From Closterium sp. Naga37s-1 (Eukaryota; Streptophyta; Zygnematophyceae; Desmidiales; Closteriaceae), in NCBI GenBank assembly GCA_947471745.1, contig CANJKZ010001158.1, positions 496,001-560,000 on the forward strand: a DNA stretch of 64,000 nt, in the 5' to 3' direction. Of the stretch, positions 1-13,054 are shown in pieces. A model generated the notes under the pieces. It did no database searches. It had not been told where the DNA came from and worked only from the letters and a program-made list of their open reading frames with translations. Made by a program: the position numbers and the translations under genes. Numbering within the stretch: position 1 is the stretch's first letter; each line of letters opens with the position of its first letter.

Positions 1-374
1 GGTACTCGTTAAAAAGTGGGAACAGTAAAAAATCGCAGTTCCTTACATACTGTAAGTTCTGTACTTTTTTCGTGAAGTGGTAACCACTTCTCGGTATTTC
101 TGGTTGGGGAGACTCTCCGCCACCCGCAAACCCCCTAATTCCGCTCCGCCCACCCACCGTACCAAAACAGATTAGGTAACATCGAGATCTCCTTTCCTAA
201 GATCTTCTGGCCTTGGTCTCTGTTTAGCCAAACTGCGTGGCTGGGCTACATACACATGCATATGTGAGCTGACCGTCGTCCTTGATCAATCTGGCTGCGT
301 TTCATTCTCTCGTTTTCGCGGTTTTCCATTTGCACTGAGGGTACACAAGAATTCGTTCGACCCCTGGTGCCGCC
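1..374. other. 5' flank and leader of the U1-70K gene
   Basis: No coding region or RNA gene is evident here. The stretch lies directly upstream of the U1-70K start codon and presumably holds its promoter and 5' untranslated region. I see no clear TATA box or repeat. Confidence 0.5.
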
Positions 375-3787
<3,413 letters not shown>

Positions 3788-4873
3788 GCTGGGAAGCTCA
3801 GCCGTCTAGGCATTGTCATCCATTAGAGGCCTCAAGAGGAAGGCGAAGTTGAGCATTTGAGTTTTGAATGACTGCTGCAGTTCGGGATGCAATTGTCAGA
3901 TGCGTTTTTTTCAAGCACGCAGATTGCATGTTGCCTTTTGTCGTTTGCTCTCCTTGCAGGGATCGCTAAAGTGGGAGATGATGGCAGTGTTGCAGCTTGT
4001 GCAGAGAGTGTTGTGCGCGTGCTAGAACCTACGATGGTGAGAATGGTCGCATGCCTGCACTGTTCGCCCTCCAGTGCTTCGCCCATCATCATACCGCTAA
4101 GGCAGCGTGGTTCATCATTCTCGCTGCTGTGAACCTGCCGCTCACATCTGCAGCCTCCAGGGTGCTTCACTGCAGTTCTCCGTTGTAGCTGTTTGGGTAG
4201 GTGTGGCCGCTGGTTTGGCTTGTAGTGGTGTAGAGGGGTCAGGATGAATTGAGGAGAGGGGTGGGGAGCTGAGGGGTGGGTAAGTGGCTGTCTAGAAGCA
4301 TGTGCCAGCTTTGCTGAAGCTTTTGTTTTTCGTTTTGGGCCTGGTAAGGGCCTTCCAGTGTGTGTCAAGTGGTTCCCACAAGGACCTTCACCACTGCGAC
4401 TTGGTTGCCCTCGGCACGGGACCCTCTTGATTGCGTGCATCTCATCATCCGGATTCTGACAAACCAGAAATGGTAATGAATTGAGACAAGGTATTTTGCG
4501 TGTCTCCTCCTGCATTGCATTTTTTTGTTTAGTTTTGTTTTAGTCGTCGCACCTGGCAGTTTGTAAGTATTCGTGTACTCTCCTCTGGTTCTCAGACTAG
4601 GTGTCCCATCCAATTCAGGACCACAGGTTGATGGGTGGGTCAAACCCTTAATCCTTTATAGAGTATGCTCATGTAGAGCATTCAGTTCAGAGGTGGTAAC
4701 AAAGTAGAGTGAAAACAGGCATAGGGTGTTGTACCACTAGATGTCAATGCAGTGTTGTTGGAGCAGGAACATCGATTGGTATGGTGTGTGCATCTTCTGG
4801 AATTAGTAGTCAGTAGTAGAGCACTCAGTTGTCAGGATCGTGTGACAGTTTTGATGACTGATGTGAGGAAAAT
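3788..4873. other. Spacer between U1-70K and the YR retrotransposon
   Basis: This holds the 3' end of the U1-70K transcript, including a possible alternative terminal exon that starts at 3960 and stops at 3969. Beyond that I see no convincing coding region. The open frames here are short and have no recognisable domains. Confidence 0.5.
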
Positions 4874-5049
4874 TTATAATTTTAAAGTGTAACACTTTTT
4901 CAAATTTCGTATTGTGAAAGCGAGGACGTGGCCAACGCAGCAAAGGTAGCGGCTCGACGCTACTCACCCCTCTTTTGCTTACAAAAGAGGAACGTGATTT
5001 CAGTAGCTCCACCCACGTTCTTCATTTCCAACTTCTAGTTTTACTTTCC
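4874..5049 (+). repeat. Split direct repeat A1 (left end of YR retrotransposon)
   Basis: This matches 17578-17754 almost base for base. It contains a perfect palindrome at 4884-4898 (AAAGTGT, A, ACACTTT) and a 9-bp hairpin at 4969-4990 (CCTCTTTTG/CAAAAGAGG), both conserved in A2. Confidence 0.9.
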
Positions 5050-5145
5050 TAGTTCTCGTTCATCCTGCCGAAGACACAGTCCCTCCCGCGGTTCAAGTCC
5101 CCGTCAACTCTTCTTACCGACATTCTTCAACACAACCTCGCGAGT

Positions 5146-5819
5146 ATGGCTCCCGCCAACACTACACTTAATCGAGAGGCGGAAAAGACGACTACCCCGG
5201 GTAATACTTCGGAGCACGCGAACGCGTCCGGGGCACCCGACCGCCGCGGAAAACGCCCTGCTGAGGACAATTTCGGCGAGGGCCCCTCAGGAGTCGAAGT
5301 TCTGCTCGGGAGCAACTCCCGAGCCCCCTCTGAAGAAGCACGCGCAACTGTTTCACAGTTGCGCGTGCCCCCTGCTGACGAGCGCGTGGCTGCCAGGCAG
5401 CCGCGCGATCCGGTCAAGTCAACGGGGGCTGACGCGGACGGCGACGTTGGTCAGCCAGGGCCCACTCTGCAGAAGCGGCAGAAAGCAGCGGCCTCAGCAG
5501 AAACTGCCCCAGTCAACCCCCTCGCGTCCCTCACTGCGCAGCAAATGCATGCGCTACTCTCGATGTTACAGCAGAACGCGCCGGTTACAATCGCAACTTC
5601 ATCCGACTACATTTCAACACCTGCAAAAAATGAAAATCAGAAGGAAGTCACCGCCCCTCGCACCAACAAGGCGGCTCGCGTCAACGAGACCACTGCCGCA
5701 CCACTTCCCGCGCCCGCACCTGCACCGATCGCCGCTCAAGACGACAGCGACGACTCAGAGAATGAAGATGGTGAGGCCCCCAACAACATTACCCGCCGTC
5801 GTATTATTGCACCCGCACC
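5146..5819 (+). pseudogene. YR retrotransposon gag, 5' part (interrupted by Copia)
   Basis: An ATG-initiated frame encodes about 224 residues rich in Ala, Pro, Glu and Thr before the Copia insertion at 5820. Without the insertion and its duplicated GCACC, the frame continues at 13193 with no shift and ends at 13706, for a gag of about 395 residues. The N-terminal part has no recognisable domain, as is usual for DIRS-order gag proteins. With the insertion present, the frame ends four codons into the Copia LTR. Confidence 0.82.
5815..5819. repeat. Copia target site duplication, left copy (GCACC)
   Basis: The five bases GCACC directly abut the left LTR and are repeated directly after the right LTR at 13188-13192. 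This proves a single integrase-mediated insertion into the gag gene. Confidence 0.93.
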
Positions 5820-5952
5820 TGTTAGAATCTAGCAGCAGGAATGATGCATTGAACAGAGATGTGGGTACATATGCTAACCCTAATTTGGGTTGTACCCCTT
5901 ATGGGCTACCCCACTACAGCCTACACAGCATAAGCATGATTATAGTTTGACA
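5820..5952 (-). repeat. Copia LTR (3' LTR in element orientation)
   Basis: A 133-bp terminal repeat begins TGTTAGAATC and ends TTTGACA on the + strand. It is nearly identical to 13055-13187, which is very short for a Copia LTR. Confidence 0.92.
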
Positions 5953-5959
5953 CACCCCC
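5953..5959 (-). promoter_or_regulatory. Candidate polypurine tract of the Copia element
   Basis: On the - strand the bases immediately before the 3' LTR read ATGGGGGTG and are followed by the LTR start TGTCAAAC. The position is right for the primer of plus-strand synthesis, though the tract is short. Confidence 0.55.
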
Positions 5960-6178
5960 ATAGGCAAAGTGGGGGAGAGCAAGGGGTCACAAGACCAGTC
6001 AAGAGAAACAAAGCAAGCTCAGGGTGGATTACAACGTCACCACACACACTGAGCACAAGCAAAGGGCCACAAGGCCAGTTCACATGCAGAGGTATATATG
6101 CAACAACAGCATCACAGTGATCTCTACCAAGAAGAGCAAGCAAGCAGGTATATATATAGATCACAGTACAAACAAGGT

Positions 6179-6805
6179 CTACAGCAAGTGAGGAAAAGTG
6201 GGCACAAGGCCTAACAAAGTGCAGAAACGCTGATGATCACCAGACGGAAGTTCCTTGGTGAATATATCAGCAGTGTTGGCCCGAGTGGCCACGTGAGCAA
6301 GACGAAGCTGACCTCGCTGCTGCAACTCTCGAGCCAGGAAGTAACGTAGAGCGATGTGCTTCGTTCTGTGCTCCAGTCTGTGCTCCTGACACAAGGCAAT
6401 GGCGGCCTTGTTGTCTACGTACAGCACTGGAGGAGAACGAGGCCGCTCTCCCAGGTCGGTCAGCAGGTAGGTGAGCCAGCGTAGCTCCTGTGCAGCCATG
6501 GCTGTGGCGTAGATCTCAGCCTCACAACTGGAGCCGAGAACAGAAGACGAGCGTGTAGACCGCCAAGAAACAGAGCTTGAGCCAAGGCTGAAGGTGTCAC
6601 CCTGTGACGACCGCTGTGTAGCTAGGTCTTCAACCCAAGAAGCGTCCGAGTGCCCAGTGAGGACAACTGGGCTCCGCCCTCCAAGCACGAGCCCCATGCC
6701 CGATGTACTGCACAAGTAGCGCAGTACCCACTTAGCAGCAGCCATGTGCCGGTCGGTGCCTACCAGGAGCCACGTAGCGAGCGAGAAGGCCAAGAGGGTA
6801 CGCAA
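6179..6805 (-). pseudogene. Copia RNase H domain (frame-shifted off pol)
   Basis: This frame encodes the end of the Copia polyprotein. The RT-RNase H connection motif AAAKWVLRYLCSTSG is followed by RNase H residues in GHSDASW, SSCEAEIYA and LYVDNKAA, and by the usual tail with HIALRYFLARE and ANTADIFTKEL. It is out of frame with the integrase-RT frame. Between them (6806-6931) lie a TAG stop and two frame changes, recognisable because the conserved YPELVGCLMYLMTCTRPDLA segment appears in a third frame. It therefore cannot be made as one polyprotein from this copy. Confidence 0.88.
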
Positions 6806-6931
6806 GGTCAGGACGAGTGCAGGTCATCAGGTACATGAGGCAGCCCACTAGCTCTGGGTAGGACCACTCGGCTCTACGGACTCGTCCGAAGGTGGAGCTG
6901 AGAGCGAGTGATCTGTAGCCAGAGGAGTGTG

Positions 6932-9900
6932 CTATGGCGAGAACCAGGTGAAGCCGAAGCGCTGAAGGACCTGCTGCACCATGTGTGACTGAGTCAGTGT
7001 GATGGTGCGGCGTGCTCTGTCCCGGGTGATCTGCAAGCCAAGGTAACTGCGCAGCTCACCCAGGTCTGTGCACGTGTGTCTCTTCTGCAGCTCCGACTTC
7101 ACCAGGGCGAGAGCCTCAGTGTCCGCAGTGGCAAAGACCAAGTCGTCGACGTACACAAGGATGTAGAACGGCGGCAGCGAAGTGTCGGTGCGCAGAAACA
7201 GCGACGGGTCAGCAGTAGAAGGCGCGAACCCAAGAGCCGCAAGTGTCGTCCTCAGTGTGTCGTGCCACTCACGTGGCGCCTGGCGGAGACCGTAGACCGG
7301 CCGCCGGAGGCTCCACTGGGTACCAGGAGGAAACGACCCAGTGAAGCCAGGAGGGCGGCGCAGCCAGATCTCCTCGTGCAGGCTGCCCTGTAAGAAAGCT
7401 GTGCTGAAGTGAAGAGAGTGAAGCTCGTAGTCACGCTGAGCGGCAACGTGCAACAGCACCCGAAGAGTGGTCATCTTCGGGGTGGGGGAGAAGGTCTGAA
7501 AGAAGTCAACTCCCTCTCGCTGACTGAAACCTCGAGCAACGTAACGAGCCTTGAAGACAGGCGGAGAACCTAGCGGCCGCTTCACCCTGAAAATCCACAT
7601 GCCACTGACGATGTTCGCCCCAGGAGGGGGAACCTCGTCGACGTAGGTGCCTGTGGACTTCCAGGATGCCATCTCTGCGTCCATGGCTGTCTGCCACTGA
7701 GATGAGTACTCACCCGCGATCGCCTCAGCGTAAGAGCGCGGGGTCGGGATGTCTGGAGCATCCGGGTCTCCCTCAGGGGCAAGCAGCATGGACACGAGAT
7801 GAGGCGCAGCGGCTGCAAGACACTCAAGGTCCTCCTGCCTGTCCTCAAGGACGTCCGTGCCAAGAGCACACTCACCCCCGACGGACAGAGGACAGACAGA
7901 CTCAGACTCAGCAACAAGACTAGCGGCGTAGTCTAGGCGACAGGCAGCAGCAAAGTCAACAAGCTCAGCGACTAAGGCAGACGCAGCAGCAGACTCAAAT
8001 GTTGGGTCAGTGACAACAGTGGCTAGCAGACGTGTGATAGTAGGGCTAGCAGCACGAACGCGGTCAGACTCAGGCTCAGGAACGGTAGGCAGAGAAGACA
8101 CAGGAGGGGACGGCAGGGGAACACGCTGCGGAGGAGAGGAAGGACGACGAACTACGAGGTGGGTGCCGGGGACAACCGGCTGACGCGAACGAGGAACACG
8201 ACGACCGAAACGACCAGAACAGACAGGCGAGACAGGACGCGATGCAGGCTCACGACGTTCAGTAAAACCCCCTGACTGCTCAGTGTAAGGAGAAGGAGCA
8301 GGCAGCGGTGAGCCAGGCTGTAACGGAAGACCAGTAGACGAAGGGAGACTAAGAACGTGGCGAAGTACAGAGTCAGACGGTGGCTGAGACGACGGAGACG
8401 GCGGAGCAAAGAACAGGCGCGGTTGTGCAGTGCCACCAGCACCAGCAGCTCCAGGACCCCCAGCAGCTCTAGCACCTCCAGCAGCACCAGACCCCTCAGC
8501 GCCAGCTCCTCCAGGACCAGCTCCACCAGCAGCAGCACCCTCAGAACCAGCACCCCCAATCCCAAGGTCCCCAGCCTCAATGTCACCAGCAGCAGCACCC
8601 CCAGACCCAGGGTCTCCAGTAGTAGCACCCTCAGGCTCAGCACCTCCAGCCCCAGCAGCTCCAGTACCTCCAGCACGAGCACCTCCGGGACCAGCACCAC
8701 TCCCAGCTCCAGTGACGGCAGCAGAAGTACCTCCAACGGCAGAGCGCTGAGCTCCAGAAGCGCGACCCTGACGGCGACCGTACCAGTCGTGCAGCTGCTG
8801 AGAGGTGAGAGGCACACGCGGACGAAGGCGGCTACTCCAAGGAGACCGCACAACAGCAAACTCAGAACCCTCAGCGCCAGCACCCGCAGCAGCTCCAAGA
8901 CCTCCAGCGCCAGTACCCTCAGCAGCTCCAGAACCTCCAGCTCCAGAACCTCTAGCACCAGCACCCGCAGCAGCTCCAGAACCTCCAGCTCCAGCACCCT
9001 CAGCAGCTCCAGAACCTCTAGCAGAAACAACTCCAGTAGCAGAGTCACCGGCTCCAGCGCCTCCCGCAGCAGGGCCCCTAGCTCCAGCAGCGCGACCCTG
9101 ACGGCCAACGTACCACAAACGCAGCTGCTGTGGGGAGAGAGGGAGTCGACGACGAGAGTGCAGCGGCAAGGTACCAGCGGAGCGACTACGGAGACGGCCG
9201 CCCCAGGGAGACTGCTCACCAGACGCCTCAGCGCTCCCAGGTGCAGCACCCCCAGACTCAGTACCCCCAGGCTCAGCACCCCCAGACTCCTCACGCCCAG
9301 ACTCAGCACCTCCAGTCTCCGCACCCCCAGGCTCCGCACCTCTAGGCTCCGCACCCCCAGGCTCAGCACCCCCAGTCTCCGCACCCCCAGGCTCAGCACC
9401 CCCAGGCTCCGCACCCCAAGGCTCAGCACCCCCAGTAGCAGCACCCCGAGCAAGACCACCCTCAGTAGGACCTGAGTCACCAGTGACCTCAACCGGCGCA
9501 GGCAAGAGAGGAGGGTCTACCTGAGACACACCTGAAGGAGCAGGACCGGGAGTGGGGAGGGGGTCTACCTGGGGAGCACCTGGAGCGAGGAAGAGCGGCG
9601 GGGGGGGGAGAGGGGCAGTGCGGTAGGGGAAGAGACGGTAAAAGGGAACCGACTCGTCGAACGTGACGTCCTGAGAGGGGAAGACACGGCGCGAGGTGGG
9701 GTGGTAAAACTGCCAACCAGGCGCGTCAGGGACAAAGCCAAGGAAGACACAGGGAACAGCGCGAGCGGAGAGCTTGTCTGCGGTGGTATCGCGGACAAAG
9801 GCACGAGCACCCCAGACCCGGAAACGCGACGCATCGCCAACCTTCCCCGTCCACAGCAGTGTGGGCGAGGTCTCCGGCAAGGAGACACGGGGCCAGAGGT

Positions 9901-11014
9901 TGAGCTGATGCGCGGCGTACCGGACCGCAAACGGCCACAGAAAATGGGGGGCAGCCGCATGGATCATGGAGGTACGAGCGACCTCCATGACTAAGCCAAT
10001 GCGGCGCTCAGCAACCCCATTTCGCTGCGGAGAGGCCGGAAGCGTGAACGACTGGGTGATGCCGTGCTCCTCACAGAAGGCTGCCAAGAGGTCGGAGGAA
10101 AACTCACCACCTCTGTCAGAGTGCAGACGCAGGACGGGAAACTCCGTCCCGAACCGCTCGCGGAGCTGGAGACGAGTAGCGCGGATCGAAGGGATCAAAA
10201 CATCAGGGACCTCACCCTTGGTGCGCAAGGGGAAGACCGTGATGTAACGCGTGTAGTCGTCGACGACCAGCAGGAAGTACCGCTCGTGGCCCTGTCCACG
10301 GACGCGGGCTGGGCCCCACACGTCCAGGTGGAGAGTCTGCAGGGGAGCCTCTGTGGGAGGGAACGAGGAGGAGTGAGGAGCGGCGCGCTGCCGCCCCTCG
10401 ACACAGGGAAGACAGGGAGGAGCAGGCGAGGGTGGCAGGGGAGGGAGAACCCTGGGAAGACCAGAGACAAGGACACGGCGGTGCATGCTGCGAAGGCGCT
10501 GCACCGAGGGGTGACCAAGGCGGTGGTGCCAAAGGAGGGTCTGGTGCGACAAGGCGCGACACGAGCAGGGGGCCGACAACTGACCTGACGCAGACGCAAA
10601 CGCAACTACCTGAGGGGACTCAGTGGTCAGTGTGTACAGGCCCGACCCCGGCTGCCGAGTGAAGGTAGCCAGGTGACGACCCGTCTGAGCACACGTGCAG
10701 TGTGTCCTGGACACCCGCGTCCTGGAGCGCAGAACCCGCCACCAAGTTCGTAGAGAACGAGGGGAGGTAAAGACCCGACAGCATGCCGGACGGGACAGCA
10801 GGACAAGGGAGGACAGTGGAGGAGGTCGCACGGACTGGACCCCTAGAGGGGTCTGCCAGGGAGACTGGAACCGGCCGACTGAGCGGCGTGAGGGTGGTGC
10901 TGTCGCGAAAGAAGGAGCGAGAAGCACCAGAGTCAAGTGTGAAGGTGTACAAGGCCTCAGCAGGCGCAGTACCAGAGAGAGCAGACTCACCAGCACCTGG
11001 AGCAGCAGCCTCAC
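6932..11014 (-). CDS. Copia integrase and reverse transcriptase (pol)
   Basis: The frame is 1360 codons long. The integrase has the zinc-binding HRLGHPS...CLPC region near residues 165-204 and the DDE triad at about D231, D300 and E336, with the usual spacing. A hydrophilic linker of about 600 residues follows, built of GGAEP-type and GAG/GSG repeats and two copies of a QQLxxWY motif (near residues 624-635 and 734-745). The RT follows, with IVSGMWIFRVKR, FKARYVARGFSQ and YVDDL at about residues 1288-1292. It stops at a TAG inside the RT-RNase H connection. The first 100 or so residues are probably the wrong frame of the protease region, because the protease frame overlaps at 10620-11014. The stop and frame changes make this copy unlikely to be functional. 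Confidence 0.9.
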   Translation of the reverse strand: MRLLLQVLVSLLSLVLRLLRPCTPSHLTLVLLAPSFATAPPSRRSVGRFQSPWQTPLGVQSVRPPPLSSLVLLSRPACCRVFTSPRSLRTWWRVLRSRTRVSRTHCTCAQTGRHLATFTRQPGSGLYTLTTESPQVVAFASASGQLSAPCSCRALSHQTLLWHHRLGHPSVQRLRSMHRRVLVSGLPRVLPPLPPSPAPPCLPCVEGRQRAAPHSSSFPPTEAPLQTLHLDVWGPARVRGQGHERYFLLVVDDYTRYITVFPLRTKGEVPDVLIPSIRATRLQLRERFGTEFPVLRLHSDRGGEFSSDLLAAFCEEHGITQSFTLPASPQRNGVAERRIGLVMEVARTSMIHAAAPHFLWPFAVRYAAHQLNLWPRVSLPETSPTLLWTGKVGDASRFRVWGARAFVRDTTADKLSARAVPCVFLGFVPDAPGWQFYHPTSRRVFPSQDVTFDESVPFYRLFPYRTAPLPPPPLFLAPGAPQVDPLPTPGPAPSGVSQVDPPLLPAPVEVTGDSGPTEGGLARGAATGGAEPWGAEPGGAEPGGAETGGAEPGGAEPRGAEPGGAETGGAESGREESGGAEPGGTESGGAAPGSAEASGEQSPWGGRLRSRSAGTLPLHSRRRLPLSPQQLRLWYVGRQGRAAGARGPAAGGAGAGDSATGVVSARGSGAAEGAGAGGSGAAAGAGARGSGAGGSGAAEGTGAGGLGAAAGAGAEGSEFAVVRSPWSSRLRPRVPLTSQQLHDWYGRRQGRASGAQRSAVGGTSAAVTGAGSGAGPGGARAGGTGAAGAGGAEPEGATTGDPGSGGAAAGDIEAGDLGIGGAGSEGAAAGGAGPGGAGAEGSGAAGGARAAGGPGAAGAGGTAQPRLFFAPPSPSSQPPSDSVLRHVLSLPSSTGLPLQPGSPLPAPSPYTEQSGGFTERREPASRPVSPVCSGRFGRRVPRSRQPVVPGTHLVVRRPSSPPQRVPLPSPPVSSLPTVPEPESDRVRAASPTITRLLATVVTDPTFESAAASALVAELVDFAAACRLDYAASLVAESESVCPLSVGGECALGTDVLEDRQEDLECLAAAAPHLVSMLLAPEGDPDAPDIPTPRSYAEAIAGEYSSQWQTAMDAEMASWKSTGTYVDEVPPPGANIVSGMWIFRVKRPLGSPPVFKARYVARGFSQREGVDFFQTFSPTPKMTTLRVLLHVAAQRDYELHSLHFSTAFLQGSLHEEIWLRRPPGFTGSFPPGTQWSLRRPVYGLRQAPREWHDTLRTTLAALGFAPSTADPSLFLRTDTSLPPFYILVYVDDLVFATADTEALALVKSELQKRHTCTDLGELRSYLGLQITRDRARRTITLTQSHMVQQVLQRFGFTWFSP
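9220..9445 (-). repeat. 15-bp coding repeats (GGAEP pentapeptides) in Copia pol linker
   Basis: About 16 imperfect tandem 15-bp units encode Gly-Gly-Ala-Glu-Pro/Thr/Ser repeats between integrase and reverse transcriptase. Repeats of this kind are not part of canonical Copia pol. Confidence 0.85.
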
Positions 11015-11918
11015 CAGTACCTAGAGCAGGAGACACACTAGCCCCTAGAGCAGCAGCCTCACCAGCACCTAGAGCAGCAGGCTCTATACCTGGGTCAGGC
11101 GGTACGCACAGGTAACAGGCACGGTCAGCACTAGTAGGCAATGCATACATGGCAGTGAGAATAGCATCATAGTCAAGAGCAAATATATCTACCCTCTGCC
11201 CAAGCAGCTCCACCCAGTCGGGGAGCTCAGCCTCGTCGCCAAACTCGGTACGCCAGGCGTCGCTCAGACGGGCGAAGCAGCGGGACTGTGTGTGACTGAG
11301 CGTCCCGCAAGCCTGACCAGTCCGAGCACCAGTGCGAATGACGTACGGGCAGCGAACGGTACTCAGAGACCCTCTACTCTGAGCGTACCACTCACGAAGC
11401 TGCTGGGGCGTGCGAGACTCGCGCGGACGTCGCTGGAGCTGCATCTGGCCACCGCCAGTAGCAGCAGTAGTAGTAGTAGCAGCAGTAGCAGCAGTAACAG
11501 CAGTAGCAACAGTAGCAGCGCGGCCACCCCTACAACCCCAACTAGCGTACCACTCACTAAGCTGCTGGGGCGTGAGGGACTCACGCGGACGTCGCTGGAG
11601 CTGCATCTGGTCACCGCCAGTAGCAGTAGTAGCAGTAGTAGCAGCAGTAGCAGCAGTAACAGCAGTAGCAGCAGTAGCAGCAGTAGCAGCGCAACCACCC
11701 CTACAACCCCAACTAGCGTACCACTCACTAAGCTGCTGGGGCGTGAGGGACTCACGCGGACGTCGCTGGAGCTGCATCTGGCCACTGTCAGTAGCAGTAG
11801 CAGTAGCAATAGCAGTAGTAGCAGCAGCAGCGCATGCAGGGCAGGCGCCGCAGGCAGGCAGGCCAGCAGGCAGGCAGGCAGGAGGTAGGCAGGCAGGCAG
11901 GCGGCAGCGCACGAACAA
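10620..11918 (-). CDS. Copia gag-like region and aspartic protease
   Basis: The 432-codon frame has a low-complexity Ala/Thr N-terminus interrupted by three copies of QMQLQRRPRES-TPQQL-EWYA (near residues 46-68, 103-125 and 157-179). A cysteine/histidine cluster follows (C190, C204, H209, C214) that may replace the usual zinc knuckle. The retroviral-type protease signature DSGAS is at residues 329-333 (near 10934). The protein homology passes into the overlapping integrase frame near 10690, so a one-base change or programmed frameshift separates the two. No ordinary Copia gag domain (UBN2 type) is recognisable, so the gag call rests on position only. Confidence 0.75.
   Translation of the reverse strand: MFVRCRLPACLPPACLPAGLPACGACPACAAAATTAIATATATDSGQMQLQRRPRESLTPQQLSEWYASWGCRGGCAATAATAATAVTAATAATTATTATGGDQMQLQRRPRESLTPQQLSEWYASWGCRGGRAATVATAVTAATAATTTTAATGGGQMQLQRRPRESRTPQQLREWYAQSRGSLSTVRCPYVIRTGARTGQACGTLSHTQSRCFARLSDAWRTEFGDEAELPDWVELLGQRVDIFALDYDAILTAMYALPTSADRACYLCVPPDPGIEPAALGAGEAAALGASVSPALGTGEAAAPGAGESALSGTAPAEALYTFTLDSGASRSFFRDSTTLTPLSRPVPVSLADPSRGPVRATSSTVLPCPAVPSGMLSGLYLPSFSTNLVAGSALQDAGVQDTLHVCSDGSSPGYLHSAAGVGPVHTDH
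11455..11850. repeat. CAG/TAG-type trinucleotide arrays in the Copia 5' coding region
   Basis: Three blocks of AGC/AGT trinucleotide repeats alternate with the repeated QQLSEWY segment. On the coding (-) strand they give Ala/Thr/Val runs. They probably grew by slippage. Confidence 0.85.
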
Positions 11919-11999
11919 GGTAGGTGCTCACCAGTGGCAGGCAGGGCCGGCGCTCAGCGCGGCCGCAACAGCGGCCGCAGAGTAGGGCCGCGTCGGCGG

Positions 12000-12260
12000 T
12001 AGGGCAGGTCCGCGACAGCTGCTGCAGGGCGGGGCCGTGACAGCTGCAGGGCGGGGCCGCAACGGCGGCAGAAGGCTCCGCGGCAGCTGCTGCAGGGCGG
12101 GGCCGCGACCGCGGCAGGAGGCTTCGCGGCAGCTGCTGTAGGGTAGGGCCGCGACCGCGGCAGAAGGCTCCGCGACAGCTGCTGCAGGGCAGGGCCGCGA
12201 CGGCGGCAGGAGGCTCCGCGGCAGCTGCTGCAGGGTAGGGCCGCTACTGTAGTAGGGCGC
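12000..12260. repeat. About 60-bp GC-rich imperfect tandem repeats in Copia 5' region
   Basis: Four or five imperfect units containing GGCAGCTGCTGCAGGG and GGGCCGCGAC occur between the Copia leader and its first recognisable coding motif. They translate to repetitive Pro/Ser/Ala protein on the - strand with no domain. Confidence 0.75.
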
Positions 12261-12539
12261 TCCGTGGCAGCTGCTGCAGGGGCGACGGTGGCAGTCAGGC
12301 AGGGGCGGCGTCCAGGGGCAGCCGCGAGGAACAGGGGCAGCCGCGAGGAACAGGGGCAACCGCGGCGCGCGGGGCTGCAGCGCGACGCGCGGGCAGCGAA
12401 CGCGACGCACGGGGCTGCAGCGCGACGCGCGGGCAGCGGGCGCGACGCGCAGGGCTGTTGCGCGACGCGCGGGCAGCGAACGCGACGCGCGGGGCTGCAG
12501 CACGACGCGCGGGCAGCGGGCGCGTCGCGCAGGGCGGCG

Positions 12540-12880
12540 ACCTGGCCTGACGGGCCTGCAGGGGCGGCTCGCTGGCCTGACGAGCCTGCAGGGGCGGCTA
12601 GCGGGCCTGACGGGCCTGCAGGGGCGGCTAGCAGGCCTGACGGGCCTGCAGGGGCGGCTAGCGGGCCAGACGGGCCTACAGGGGCGGCTAGCAGGCCTGA
12701 CGGGCCTGCAGGGGCGGCGCTCTGGCCTGACGGGCCTGCAGGGGCGGCTCGCGGGCCTGACGGGCCTGCAGGGACGGCTAGCGGGCCTGACGGGCCTGCA
12801 GGGGCGGCGCACGGGCCTGACGAGTCTGCAGGGGCAGCGCGCGGGTCTTACGGGCCTGCAGGGGCGGCGCGCTGGCCTAG
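12540..12880. repeat. 30-bp tandem repeats in Copia 5' region
   Basis: About eleven copies of a 30-bp unit containing GGGCCTGACGGGCCTGCA lie between the primer binding site and the gag-like frame. On the - strand one frame reads as repeated CRPVRPASRP, which may be part of the element's leader or an expanded gag N-terminus. Confidence 0.88.
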
Positions 12881-13042
12881 GGCAGCAGTAGGCAGCGCGA
12901 GGGCTGCAGGACGGCGCGCGCAGCGCAGCACGTCACAAGGCAAGGCAGGCAGGCAGGCAGGCGCAGGACAACACGTAGGGTAGCGTGGTAACCGCAACGG
13001 TAGGTGGGCCCGGAAAAAAAAGCACGGTCCTACGGACCTAGT

Positions 13043-13054
13043 GCTCTGAAACCA
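13043..13054 (-). promoter_or_regulatory. Copia primer binding site (initiator Met tRNA type)
   Basis: Directly inside the 5' LTR, the - strand reads TGGTTTCAGAGC. This differs by one base from TGGTATCAGAGC, the standard plant Copia site complementary to the 3' end of initiator tRNA-Met. Confidence 0.88.

Noticed and set aside
8152-9492. 446-codon frame overlapping the Copia pol linker in another register, and its + strand counterpart (8357-9475)
   Set aside because: These are shadows of the GGAEP/GSG repeat region. The real frame is fixed by the flanking integrase and RT motifs.
11928-12812. Repetitive 294-codon - strand frame, CRPVRPASRP type
   Set aside because: It follows the 30-bp and 60-bp tandem repeats. 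I kept it only as a repeat region because no gag domain or start context supports a protein.
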